A DNA stretch of 64,000 bases from Leptobrachium leishanense (GCA_009667805.1 CM019063.1:357092113-357156112), one strand, 5' to 3'; shown: positions 33,190 through 45,517, counted from the stretch's first letter. Notes: a model not told the origin generated them from the sequence alone. Translations and numbers: made by a program.

Positions 33190-33415
33190 TCTCCCCACTG
33201 TCATTTCCTGCTCCTCTTCCCATTCAGCCCTCTTGCAACCCGCCACTTCACTTACCATATTCACCCTCACCTAATGGGTCACCCCTCTCCTCTTAGATTG
33301 TAAGCTCTCGAGCAGGGTCCTCCCTCCTTCTGTTCCGTGTGTGTAACGTGTATGTATATTTGTTTTTTTGTCTCGCCCATTGTACAGCACTAAGGAATTT
33401 GTTGGAGCTAAATAC
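33190..33415 (+). mobile_element. L2/CR1-like LINE 3' tail
   Basis: TTAGATTGTAAGCTCTCGAG, CATTGTACAGCACTAAGGAA and GGAGCTAAATA form the standard 3' tail order of L2/CR1-type LINEs. The related tail at 63750-63895 has the same order. It ends about 40 bp from the ZAP70 splice donor at 33453. Confidence 0.78.
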
Positions 33416-33453
33416 TGTTAACTGTAACCGTAACCATTTGAGTCATATCTCAC

Positions 33454-33880
33454 CTCCAGATTCCACGTTTGACGGACATATTCTCTCATCATGGTGTCCC
33501 GGATACTGTCAAAAACGCCTGGTTTACTCTCCATCCCACTAGGTCTACAGCAAGGCTGACGAAGGGTACAGCATAATCCGTCTGCATCTTTAGAGAAGTA
33601 CTCACATAATTCAGCAGGACCACAGTGGGGCTTACCCCCTGCAATTACATATGTGCCATTCAGTTGTCTTTCCACAGGATAATGGTAAAATTGTAAATTG
33701 AAGACAACAGAGAGAACATAACCTCCCAGATTTTTCAGGCACTGCCTAAGCAGAAAGAGGCCATCTTTCATTCCAGCTAATTTGAGGTACTCTTCAGCTT
33801 CTGCACGAGATATACTTCCATAATAAAATGGCAAATGACATGCAGGATCTGGCATCCTTCAAGGTTTTCAAGATGTAATC
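33454..33880 (-). CDS. ZAP70: ZAP70 first coding exon: start codon and N-terminal SH2
   Basis: A minus-strand exon with acceptor AG at 33882-33881, 25 nt of 5' UTR, ATG at 33855-33853 and donor GTGAGA from 33453. It encodes residues 1-134 and leaves in phase 0. [20 protein letters not shown] begins the N-terminal SH2 domain; Arg17 and Arg37 (FLLRQ) are the expected phosphotyrosine-binding residues. [18 protein letters not shown] and VRQTWNLE end the domain. The protein is a cytosolic tyrosine kinase recruited to phosphorylated ITAMs after antigen-receptor engagement. The acceptor just upstream of the ATG shows that the 5' UTR is split, as in mammals, so an upstream noncoding exon should exist to the right. 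Confidence 0.97.
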
Positions 33881-34521
33881 CTAGAGATGTAAGAAAAACA
33901 TTGAAATTATAAAATAAATGAGGACCATTTTTTCCCATTTTAATTTTTATTACTTAAGAGAAGTCTAGGAACTGGAAAAAAGTAGCTTATTTGCATATTA
34001 CCCCTTGCCGCAATTGCCACTGCCAAAAAGTAATAATCATAGCTACAGCAACTATGGTGTAGTAAATAAAGAGTGAAACCAAAGGCACTTTCAAACCTCC
34101 TTTTACTTTTTTAGGGACATACTTGAAAACTAAAATCTCAATGTATTCTTCCTGGTAAAATACTAAATAAATCAAAATATATCTCTGTGGCGCTAATATA
34201 TGGGATCTGTGGAACATTGCTGAACACAATACAGAATAAATAAGTTTGATTCTTTACAGGTATCCTTGAAAGTAACCCTAAGCGTTACCACGCTTTTTTC
34301 TATGACAATTTTTTTGATAGTGCAATTAAAAGTACAGTAGGAAAGTGAACATGTGAATGACAAGGATAATATACCTCACCAATGAATGGTAAATAGCACA
34401 TCTTCATGTAATTATACAATAAATGCACACCCATTTCATCTTACAAAAATTAAATAATACAGAAATAACAACAGAATATAGACAGAGAAGAGAACCAAAG
34501 CCAAAAGTAAATTTAAAACAT
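33881..34521. other. Intron upstream of ZAP70 coding exon
   Basis: Includes the splice acceptor (TTTTTCTTACATCTCTAG on the minus strand) and a short SINE/LINE tail fragment at 34118-34175 (ACATACTTGAAAACTAAAAT, then CTCAATGTATTCTTCCTGG). Otherwise AT-rich and unassigned. Confidence 0.55.
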
Positions 34522-35684
34522 TAGGGATGAGCTGTTCGGTTCGGAGTTCGATTCGAACTTTGGCCGTTTGCAAGTTCGCGAACTTCGAACCTTTTGGCGT
34601 GTTTGTGTTCGAATTTTTTTTTTAAAAAAAAGTACAAATAATGCTTAAAAAAATACTAAAAAATCTAGAAATAAAGAGACTCTTTACTGCAGAATATTAT
34701 AAGCAACGGTTTATTAGATATTGAATTAACAAATAATGTCTACGTGCAAAGATTCTCACCTCCTAAATGACCTGTGTTCTCAAACGGTGTAAACAACAGG
34801 TGTTAATTAGTGTTTGGAAATAACATGTGCTTTTAATTAGTCTCGTCTGATGAATTTGATACATTGTCTGTAGACTGAGGGAATGAGGGTGTGGTGTCTC
34901 CTGATCTGAACATGTATCAAACAACACCTGTGCTTCTGAGAAGTGTTAATTTCTCTACTAAATCTTCCTCTGATATGCTGTTTATCCCCTTAACCCTGCA
35001 TTTCACTGCTGTGTGCTGAGCTCATTTTTACTGCTTTTGCTCATCCTGTTTAAACGTGATTTGAATCCACATTTTATTAAATGACCCAGACATATTAGAT
35101 ATCGTTCTTTCCGGCAGACTCCACAGATTCATAATATATCATTTTTATATGTATACATCATGTCCTGCCTGTATATTATGACAAAAAATGTAATAAAAAT
35201 TGCATTTTTAATCATCTGCAGTGTGTAAAGTGTTTTTTTTCACAGTTTAGCACATGAGCGTTTGCGGTTATGTTTTCTATGGGGTGCGCTTGTACAAAAA
35301 TTAGAAATTGGGACTTGTTACATTTTGTGGGGGGATTTATGTGATTTATAGCAAACGCACCCCATAGAAAAAAATCATTAGTGCATCATCATTGTTCACA
35401 TTATAATTGAAATGTGAACAATATTGCTTCATTAATAAAAATAACACACATGTTGGGTATCATGCTCAGGCCTTTCGATTGACACCCTCCATGACCCCCT
35501 AGCTGCCACGGTTCTGGAGATATCGGGGTTCAAATGAACCCCCTAGCTCCACCAGTGATTCGGGCAGCTAGGGGTTCCCTGGCTATCTGAAGTCATCAAG
35601 CTATGCGTGAGGACGTCGGGCTTTGAGGGGGGACCCGGGGGTGGAGCCGCCATCTAAGAGCTAGGCCGCACTTCGGCACCGCAA

Positions 35685-38600
35685 GGCATCTCTATACACA
35701 GCCCCATCAGCATCTCTGTACACAGCATCTCTATACACAGCATCTCTATACACAACCTCACAGCATCTCTATACACAGCATCTCTATACACAGCCTCACA
35801 GCATCTCTATACACAGCCTCACAGCATCTCTATACACAGCCTCACAGCATCTCTATACACAGCCTCACAGCATCTCTATACACAACCCCATCAGAATCTC
35901 TATACACGGCATCTCTATACACAAAACCATCAGCATCTCTAAACACAGCCTCACAGCATCTCTATACACAGCATCTCTATACACAGCCTCACAGCATCTC
36001 TATACACAGCCTCACAGCATCTCTATACACAGCCTCACAGCATCTCTATACACAGCCTCACAGCATCTCTATACACAACCCCATCAGAATCTCTATACAC
36101 GGCATCTCTATACACAAAACCATCAGCATCTCTAAACACAGCCTCACAGCATCTCTATACACAGCCTCACAGCATCTCTATACACAGCCTCACAGCATCT
36201 CTATACACAGCCTCACAGCATCTCTATACACAGCCTCACAGCATCTCTATACACAACCTCACAGCATCTCTATACACAGCCTCACAGCATCTCTATACAC
36301 AACCCCATCAGCATCTCTATACACAACCCCATCAGCATCTCTATACACAACCCCATCAGCATCTCTATACACAAACAGCATCTCTATACACAACCCCATT
36401 AGCATCTCTAAACACAGCCTCACAGCATTTCTATACACAGCCTCACAGCATTTCTATACACAGCCTCACAGCATTTCTATACACAGCCTCACAGCATTTC
36501 TATACACAGCCTCACAGCATTTCTATACACAGCCTCACAGCATTTCTATACACAGCCTCACAGCATTTCTATACACAGCCTCACAGCATCTCTATACACA
36601 ACCCCATCAGCAACTCTATACACAGCATCTCTATACACAGCCTCACAGCATCTCTATACACAGCCTCACAGCATCTCTATACACAGCCTCACAGCATCTC
36701 TATACACAGCCTCACAGCATTTCTATACACAGCCTCACAGCATTCTATACACAGCCTCACAGCATTTCTATACACACCTCACAGCATTCTATACACAGCC
36801 TCACAGCATCTCTATACACACCCCATCAGCAACTCTAACACAGCATCTCTATACACAGCCTCACAGCATCTCTATACACAGCCTCACAGCATCTCTATAC
36901 ACAGCCTCACAGCATTTCTATACACAGCCTCACAGCATTTCTATACACAGCCTCACAGCATTTCTATACACAGCCTCACAGCATTTCTATACACAGCCTC
37001 ACAGCATTTCTATACACAGCCTCACAGCATTTCTATACACAGCCTCACAGCATCTCTATACACAACCCCATCAGCAACTCTATACACAGCATCTCTATAC
37101 ACAGCCTCACAGCATCTCTATACACAGCCTCACAGCATCTCTATACACAGCCTCACAGCATCTCTATACACAGCCTCACAGCATCTCTATACACAGCCTC
37201 ACAGCATCTCTATACACAGCCTCACAGCATCTCTATACACATCCTCACAGCATCTCTATACACAGCATTTCTATACACAACCCCTTCAGCATCTCTATAC
37301 ACAGCATCTTTATACACAGCCAAACAGCATCTCTATACAGCCTCACAGCATCTCTATACACGGCATCTCTATACACAACCCATCAGCATATCTAAACACA
37401 GCCTCACAGCATCGCTATACACAACCCCATCAGCATCTCCATACACGGCATCTCTATACACAACCCCATCAGCATCTCTAAACAGAACCTCACAGCATCT
37501 CTATACACAAACTCACAGCATCTCTATACACAACCCCATCAGCATCTCTATACACAGCATCTCTATACACAGCCTCACAGCATCTCTATACACAGCCTCA
37601 CAGCATCTCTATACACAGCCTCACAGCATCTCTATACACAGCCTCACAGCATCTCTATACACAGCCTCACAGCATCTCTATACACAGCCTCACAGCATCT
37701 CTATACACAGCCTCACAGCATCTCTATACACAGCCTCACATCATCTCTATACACATCCTCACAGCATCTCTATACACAGCATTTCTATACACAACCCCTT
37801 CAGCATCTCTATACACAGCATCTTTATACACAGCCAAACAGCATCTCTATACAGCCTCACAGCATCGCTATACACAACCCCATCAGCATCTCCATACACG
37901 GCATCTCTATACACAACCCCATCAGCATCTCTATACACAACCTCACAGCATCTCTATACACAACCTCACAGCATCTCTATACACAACCTCACAGCATCTC
38001 TATACACAGCCTCACAGCATCTCTATACACAGCCTCACAGCATCTCTATACACAGCCTCACAGCATCTCTATACACAGCCTCACAGCATCTCTATACACA
38101 TCCTCACAGCATCTCTATACACAGCATTTCTATACACAACCCCTTCAGCATCTCTATACACAGCATCTTTATACACAGCCAAACAGCATCTCTATACAGC
38201 CTCACAGCATCTCTATACACGGCATCTCTATACACAACCCATCAGCATATCTAAACACAGCCTCACAGCATCGCTATACACAACCCCATCAGCATCTCCA
38301 TACACGGCATCTCTATACACAACCCCATCAGCATCTCTAAACAGAACCTCACAGCATCTCTATACACAAACTCACAGCATCTCTATACACAACCCCATCA
38401 GCATCTCTATACACAGCATCTCTATACACAGCCTCACAGCATCTCTATACACAGCCTCACAGCATCTCTATACACAGCCTCACAGCATCTCTATACACAG
38501 CCTCACAGCATCTCTATACACAGCCTCACAGCATCTCTATACACAGCCTCACAGCATTCTATACACAGCCTCACAGCATCTCTATACACAGCCTCACATC

Positions 38601-40671
38601 ATCTCTATACACATCCTCACAGCATCTCTATACAGCATTTCTACACACCCCTTCAGCATCTCTATACACAGCATCTATACACAGCCAAACAGCATCTCTA
38701 TACAGCCTCACAGCATCGCTATACACAACCCCATCAGCATCTCCATACACGGCATCTCTATACACAACCCCATCAGCATCTCTAAACAGAACCTCACAGC
38801 ATCTCTATACACAACCTCACAGCATCTCTATACACAACCTCACAGCATCTCTATACACAGCCTCACAGCATCTCTATACACAGCCTCACAGCATCTCTAT
38901 ACACAGCCTCACAGCATCTCTATACACAGCCTCACAGCATCTCTATACACAGCCTCACAGCATCTCTATACACAACCCCATCAGCATCTCTATACACAGC
39001 CTCACAGCATCTCTATACACAGCCTCACAGCATCTCTATACACAGCCTCACAGCATCATTATAGACACAACCCCATCAGCATCTCTATACACAGCCTCAC
39101 ATCATCTCTATACACATCCTCACAGCATCTCTATACACAGCATTTCTATACACAACCCCTTCAGCATCTCTATACACAGCATCTTTATACACAGCCAAAC
39201 AGCATCTCTATACAGCCTCACAGCATCTCTATACACAACCTCATCAGCATCTCTATACACAGCATCTCTATACACAACCCATCAGCATCTCTAAACACAG
39301 CCTCACAGCATCGCTATACACAACCCCATCAGCATCTCTATACACAGCATCTCTATACACAACCCATCAGCATCTCTAAACACAGCCTCACAGCATCGCT
39401 ATACACAACCCCATCAGCATCTCTATACACAGCATTTCTATACACAACCCCTTCAGCATCTCTATACACAGCATTTCTATACACAACCCCATCAGCATCT
39501 CTAAACAGAACCTCACAGCATCTCTATACACAAACTCACAGCATCTCTATACACAAACTCACAGCATCTCTATACACAACCCCATCAGCATCTCTATACA
39601 CAGCCTCACAGCATCTCTATACACAGCCTCACAGCATCTCTATACATAGCCTCACAGCATCTCTATACACAACCCCATTAGCATCTCTATACACAGCCTC
39701 ACAGCATCTCTATACACAGCCTCACAGCATCTCTATACACAGCCTCACAGCATCTCTATACATAGCCTCACAGCATCTCTATACATAGCCTCACAGCATC
39801 TCTATACATAGCCTCACAGCATCTCTATACACAACCCCATTAGCATCTCTATACACAGCCTCACAGCATCTCTATACACAGCCTCACAGCATCTCTATAC
39901 ACAAGCCTCACAGCATCTCTATACATAGCCTCACAGCATCTCTATACATAGCCTCACAGCATCTCTATACACAGCCCCACAGCATCTCTATACATAGCCC
40001 TCTCTATACATAGCCCCACAGCATCTCTATACAGCCTCACAGCATTCTATACACAACCTCACAGCATCTCTATACACACCCCATCAGCATCTCTATACAC
40101 AACCTCACAGCATCTCTATACATAGCCTCACAGCATCTCTATACACAACCCCATTAGCATCTCTATACACAGCCTCACAGCATCTCTATACACAGCCTCA
40201 CAGCATCTCTATACATAGCCTCACAGCATCTCTATACATAGCCTCACAGCATCTCTATACACAACCCCATTAGCATCTCTATACACAACCTCACAGCATC
40301 TCCATACACAACCTCACAGCATCTCTATACACAACCCCATCAGCATCTCTATACACAGCCTCACCGCATCTCTACACACAACCCCATCAACATCTCTATA
40401 AATAAACAGCATCTCTATACACAGCCTCACAGCATCTCTATACACAGCCTCACAGCATCTCTATACACAGCCTCACAGCATCTCTATACACAGCCTCACA
40501 GCATCTCTATACACAGCCTCACAGCATCTCTATAGATAGCCTCACAGCATCTCTATACACAACCCCATTAGCATCTCTATACACAGCCTCACAGCATCTC
40601 CATACACAACCTCACAGCATCTCTATACACAACCCCATCAGCATCTCTATACACAACCTCACTGCATCTCT
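35685..40671. repeat. 23-bp satellite array, about 5 kb
   Basis: The basic unit is CCTCACAGCATCTCTATACACAG, given here as CCTCACAGCATCTCTATACA plus CAG. There are about 215 units. Variants include AACCCCATCAGCATCTC, CATTTC in place of CATCTC, and shortened units. Blocks of variants recur in the same order at spacings of about 350-520 bp, so higher-order repeats exist. The array contains no open frame of note. Confidence 0.97.
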
Positions 40672-40848
40672 GTGAACCCTCAAATGAACTCCCTATCTGA
40701 CATCATCACGCTATGCGTGAGGACGTCAGGCAGTGAGGGGGGGGACCCGGGGTGGAGCCGCGATCCAAGATGGCGGCCCCCACCGGAGCCAGGCCGTACT
40801 TCGGCGCCGCAAGGCGCCGAAGTGCGACCCGGTGCCTAAGGGATTAAA

Positions 40849-40900
40849 GCCAGGCACCGCTTAAAAGGGGAGACTCTCTCCTTTTGAAGCGGTGCCTGGC
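40849..40900. repeat. Perfect-stem hairpin in MITE
   Basis: GCCAGGCACCGCTTAAAAGG at the left pairs with CCTTTTGAAGCGGTGCCTGG at the right, about 23 bp of stem with one mismatch. It is followed by a T8 run. Confidence 0.85.
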
Positions 40901-40990
40901 TTTTTTTTGTGGGACCTCCCGATCGTGAGGGAGAGGGATCCGAACGGATTCCCCCTCCCTTCCAGGCGATCTCCCGGCATTGCCGGGGGG

Positions 40991-41130
40991 TCGCCTGGAA
41001 ATGACATCATCGTGCATGGCGCAATGATGTCATTTACGTTGGGAGGCGCTTGACTTCAGCGTCCTCAGTCGCTGAAGTCAAGCTCCTCCCGACGTAAATG
41101 ATGTCATCGCACCATGACATTTCCAGGTGA
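40991..41130. repeat. 140-bp inverted repeat in MITE
   Basis: CGCTTGACTTCAGCG and its complement CGCTGAAGTCAAGC flank an 8-base centre. Outward, AATGATGTCATTTACGT pairs with ACGTAAATGATGTCATC and the end reaches CCTGGAAATG/CATTTCCAGG. The whole can form a cruciform or RNA hairpin. Confidence 0.85.
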
Positions 41131-41698
41131 CCCCCCCCCTGGCAAACGCCGCGGGACCCTGGACAGAGAGGTGAGTATCTCCGCCGGGGGTCCCGCAAAG
41201 CTGATGACGTGACCCGTCCTCCTCAGCATACAGCGGGAGTAACTGAGGACGTGTCCCACACGTCGTCAGCAGTGAAGGGGTTAAACACGTCTTTCTTTTT
41301 GTCCTCGTTTCCTGTCCCCCAGGGCACTACCCGGACCCGGACATTGTTTTTAAATGTTTCTATACATCTTAGAAATCCGCCACTTCACGGGCAGGTTATG
41401 GGGACCTCCTAGACACGATATTTGGAGGAATTTTTTGTTTTTATTTTTAACCCTTATTTCATGGAAAACTCACTGTCCCTTTAAAAACTTTTTTTTTACT
41501 TTTTGTCCTTGTTTCCTGTCCCCCAGGGCACTACCCGGACCCCCATACACCTTTTATGGCAAATATCTAGCCTATACGCCCTCTTGGAGGGTACTCTAAA
41601 AATCAAATTTTGAGTCCCATTGACTTGTATTGAGTAGAGTTCGAGTTCGAATGCGAACCGAACTGAACTCGGGTGTTCGGCTCATCCCTATAAAATAT

Positions 41699-42319
41699 AC
41701 CCAGAGTGACAAACATGTCTCAGAGAAAGGGGGAGCAACAGTATTGAAACAGGTTAGACATTGGAGTGGGGTCCTGGTAAAAGCTGGATCAATGCTCTTT
41801 TCATCACAAAACGGATCCATGCATTTTTTTTGGAGAAATCGGAGTGTGCATTGGATGGGGATCCCACGGCAACCTGCCACCATTTACCGGGAATATTATG
41901 TTGTGTATTGGGACGAGGATTTTATCATTGCGTGAAACGACAAGTCAAGGGCTGGGAAATCACACTGACATGTTGTCAGGTGCAAGCAACGTGCTGACCC
42001 CAGTGTGCATGTGATACCAAAACTGAATACAGGGGGCAAGGTGTAAGGGATTTACTACATAAAGCAATGCAATAGGACAAATGATGAAACATAGAAGGTT
42101 ATAAAGAAATAATTGCAATAACAGGGCTGGAGATAAACAGGAAAAAGGAGGCAGACAGAAGACAAGGGCTGACTATAAAGACAGAGACAGACATAGAAGA
42201 AAAAGGGCTGACACAGTACTAATATACGAAAGGGGTTGGAGAAGACAGATACCTAAAGGAACTCCCAGGCAGGCACTGGAGGCTGAAGTCAAAAGGGCAC
42301 GAGGGCTAGGATGAGGAAG
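41699..42319. other. Unassigned, upstream of ZAP70
   Basis: Purine-rich around 42100-42250 (repeated ACAGAGACAGACATAGAAG-like words). No gene or transposon termini recognised. Confidence 0.4.
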
Positions 42320-43495
42320 CAGTGGCGCCCGGGGCAGGGCAAGAATTGTGCACGTCCCTGTTGGGTATATTGGATGCGAAAAATTTAAAATGGATGCCTG
42401 TAGCCATTTTGTTTTAAATAGAAAGTCTTATTTTTCAATTTTCCCTAGTTTTAGAAATGAACAGAGATTTTTTTTTAAATAGTTCATGGCTAGGTGACCA
42501 GACATGAGGGAACCTTTAAAATGTCTTTGTGTGATATAATGCCGAGCTAAGTGCTAGATGTGTCATAACAAAATTTATTGGTCCGTCTTAAGTTTTTAAA
42601 ACAAAGATATTTTGTTTTTGGGTATAGGAAAATAAAAGTTACAAAATTTTGTAATGTAGGTTTATATTCACAAAATATATTTTTATAATCAAGGTATATT
42701 TTATTATATTTACAGTAGAAAATAGATGCTCCAATTTATATTGTAGAGAGTTTAATTGGTAAATAGTATAATTACTGAAGAAGAGATTCTGTGATTTAAC
42801 TAGAAAGGAATGTATTTAGTTTGAGAGGAGTAGGGACATAAATTTGATTCTCTGATTTGATTCTTTGATACTCTAAGTCTACATGAGAGAAGAAGGTCTT
42901 TGTGTGAAGATTGACCTCTTGACATGAGATAAGAAATATTAATTCCACCATTTAATTTTTATAAGTGCAATACTGCCCTCTAGAGTATAGTAAATATTAT
43001 ATTTAATATAATAAAAATATTGCCAGTGACATCAAATTGACTATAATTGGAGATACGACAAAGCAGTCAGGGCATTCCCGCAGAAGCCAGGACATGAGGC
43101 ATTCCCACAGAAGCCAGGACATGAGGCATTCCCGCAGAGATTCCAGGATGATGCACTCAAGACTCCCACCAAATCTCTAACTCACACCAAATCTCTAACT
43201 CCCATGCATTGATTATCTGATATTGATAATTTTCACATATTCCAAAACAATATTACATAAAGAATATTCCAAGGCAGTAACTCATCAAAATCCAGATTGG
43301 AGAGGTAATGTATGAGAGCTATTTAAATTTAAGGAATTAATGTAATTATATAAATTTGTAGTATTTCTTGCAACAGACTGAGATTTCTCAGATTTTGTTA
43401 GCTCCAGAATCTAAAATATTTCTATTCTGCAGATAGAGATCTGAAGAAGTGGAGATAAGGATTTATCCTAAAAGCAACTGTTGTAAGATTTATAT

Positions 43496-43499
<4 letters not shown>

Positions 43500-43541
<42 letters not shown>
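43500..43541. repeat. (TA)n microsatellite
   Basis: About 21 uninterrupted TA units. Confidence 0.95.
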
Positions 43542-43546
<5 letters not shown>

Positions 43547-44329
43547 AATTTGGAAATTACTGTGATTGAAATTAATAAGCAAGGAATTATATAACTACAA
43601 TATAAAAAGTAGAAGATTAGAAGCTTAATTCTCGATATTAGCGGAGGATTCACTAAATAAGTTTTTATTACTTAGCTCATCTTTTGTTGATCCACGTAGC
43701 ATAGAGAGATACATACTGTATATCTCTAAAAGATCTAGATAGTTAAACATTGGTTTGCTGGGAAATACATGTTTCGTTAAGCAGAAACGTTTATTAACCA
43801 TTTGTGTAACTGATAAGGTAAATTATATTAATCATATATGCAGTTACTAACAGTGAAGCTAGTTTTTATGTGCTGATGGATTGTGGTTTATAAATCTTTG
43901 ATTATGATAGGAGATTTGAAATTTTTTTTGTATACGTAATAAATATATATATGTTTTTATCCGATTATTGATTATTTGTATTCTTCAAAGCAAAACACAG
44001 ACAATTAAAAGAATTTAGGAGAATTTCTAGGAAATATAAACGATTGATATGTGTCTCGTATAAGTTTCTTATTGAATATTAATCCCTGCCATATTGGAGG
44101 CTAGCTGCTGAGATGAGTCCAATATATGACATGTTGTAGTCACGTGCAGAGATTATATCTGACATCCCCTAACCTGTGGACACGGTAACACCATGATTCT
44201 CTTCCACCAGTACAGTATTGACCCCCTTACCCCCCAAGCACATGTATTGTATATTAACAAAATACTGATATAATAAAAAATGAAACACACATGCCCCCCA
44301 TGCTACGCCACTGCTACCAGTCACCCTGT

Positions 44330-45020
44330 CCCAGTATACCCTAGCATAGTTCCACTCTCTCACTATACCCAGTCACTCTCAGTACCCCCACTCACTCTCT
44401 CCCAGTACCACCCAGTCACTCTCTCCTAGTACCCCCAGTCACTCTCTCAGTACCCCCACTTTCTCCCAATACCCCAGTCACTAACTCTCAAAGTACCCTC
44501 AGTCACTCCCTTCCAGTACCCCCAGTCACTCTCAGTACCCCCCACTTTATCCCAGTACCCCCAGTCTCTCTCCAAGTTACCCAGCCACTCTCTCCCTCCC
44601 AGTACCCCCAGTCACTCCCTCCCAGTACCCCCAGTCACTCTCTCCCAGTACCCCCAGTCACTCCCTCTCTCCCAGTACCCCCAGTCACTCTCTCTCTCAC
44701 TCTCTTTCCAAGTACCCCCACTTTCTCCCAGTACCCCAGTCACTCTCCCTCTATCCAAATATCCCAAGTCACTCTCTCCCAGTATCCAGTCACTCCCTCT
44801 CTCCCAGTACCCCCAGTCACTCCCTCCCAGTACCTCCAGTCACCCCTCTCTCCCAGTACCCCAGTCACTCTCTTTCTCACTCTTTCTCTCTCCAAGTACC
44901 CCCACTTTCTCCCAGTACCCCCAGTCACTCTCTCCCAGTATCCCCAGTCACCCCTCTCTCCCAGTATCCCCAGTCATTCTCTCCCAAACCTCCAGTCACC
45001 CTCTCCCAGTACCCACTCAC
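44330..45020. repeat. Degenerate CCCAGTACCCCCAGTCACTC minisatellite
   Basis: About 30 imperfect copies of 18-30 bp built from CCCAGTACCCCCAGTCACTC and TCTC spacers. It lies between the two possible right ends of the hAT-like element. Confidence 0.9.
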
Positions 45021-45517
45021 TGTGTGGTGTCACACTGCTTCAGTGTCATACAGTGTCGCCTACCTGCATGGAGTTGCTGGTGGCCCGGGGGGGGAGCTGT
45101 CCAGGGGGCTTAGTGGAGACCGGATTTTAAATGTACTGCGGGGCAGGCACCTCCCTCCCTCCTTCCTGTTCAGCGGCTGCAGGGCTGCCAGCTGCGAGGA
45201 GGCTGTAACAAGACTTCAAGGAGGGCTGACAAGCGTGGTACAGGGGGTTCCGTCGAATAATGCTGCGCTGCTTCACGTGACTCTTGGCAGCGTTAAGGAG
45301 GAGTCAGGACAGGACCAGAATTTTCTGTCCTGGTCCTCCCTTCTGGACACTGAGTGCTAAGTCACCGCCGGCGTGGCAAAACTGGTGGACACCTTGCCGA
45401 TTCCTGCTGGAAAATATTAGTGGTTCAAATTTATTTTAAAATTTTGCACCCCCTAAGAAAATTGAGCCCAGGGTGACTGCCCCCGAGGGCCCCCCACGCT
45501 ATGCCACTGTGAGGAGC

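Larger units (their letters stand above)
34990..41284 (+). mobile_element. piggyBac-type MITE, family 2, expanded by satellite
   Basis: TTAA at both borders (34990-34993 and 41281-41284). The left end has CATTTCACTGCTGTGTGCTG and the right end CAGCAGTGAAGGGGTTAA, matching the copies at 13148 and 22812. Those copies are 0.7-1.2 kb, whereas this one is 6.3 kb because about 5 kb of 23-bp tandem repeats lie inside. A segment of about 150 bp of the MITE is present on both sides of the array (35525-35688 and 40672-40817). Confidence 0.8.
34522..41690. mobile_element. Non-autonomous hAT element with nested insertions, 7.2 kb
   Basis: It begins TAGGGATGAGCTGTTCGG and ends GGTGTTCGGCTCATCCCTA, the same termini as hAT copies A and B. 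The 8-bp flanks are TAAAACAT (34514-34521) and TAAAATAT (41691-41698), one mismatch. The right subterminal region (41290-41600) matches the left subterminal of copies A and B in reverse. No transposase is inside: most of the length is a piggyBac-type MITE swollen by a satellite array. Confidence 0.85.
42320..45509. mobile_element. Candidate non-autonomous hAT element (CAGTGGC termini)
   Basis: The left end is CAGTGGCGCCCGGGGC and the right end GCTATGCCACTG, the CAGTGGC-type ends common in hAT elements. The 8-bp flanks are TGAGGAAG and TGAGGAGC (six of eight). A second possible right end, GCTACGCCACTG, lies near 44316, so two elements may be fused. The interior is AT-rich and noncoding and holds microsatellites. 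Confidence 0.55.

Noticed and set aside
34985..35680. A host regulatory region for ZAP70
   Set aside because: The sequence matches two other copies of a piggyBac-type MITE, which explains it better.
35685..40671. CRISPR-like array of short repeats
   Set aside because: The repeats are directly head-to-tail with no unique spacers, in a vertebrate genome; it is a satellite.
45022..45360. 112-codon plus-strand frame next to the minisatellite
   Set aside because: No family resemblance, no splice or start context, and it lies within the borders of a hAT-like element.
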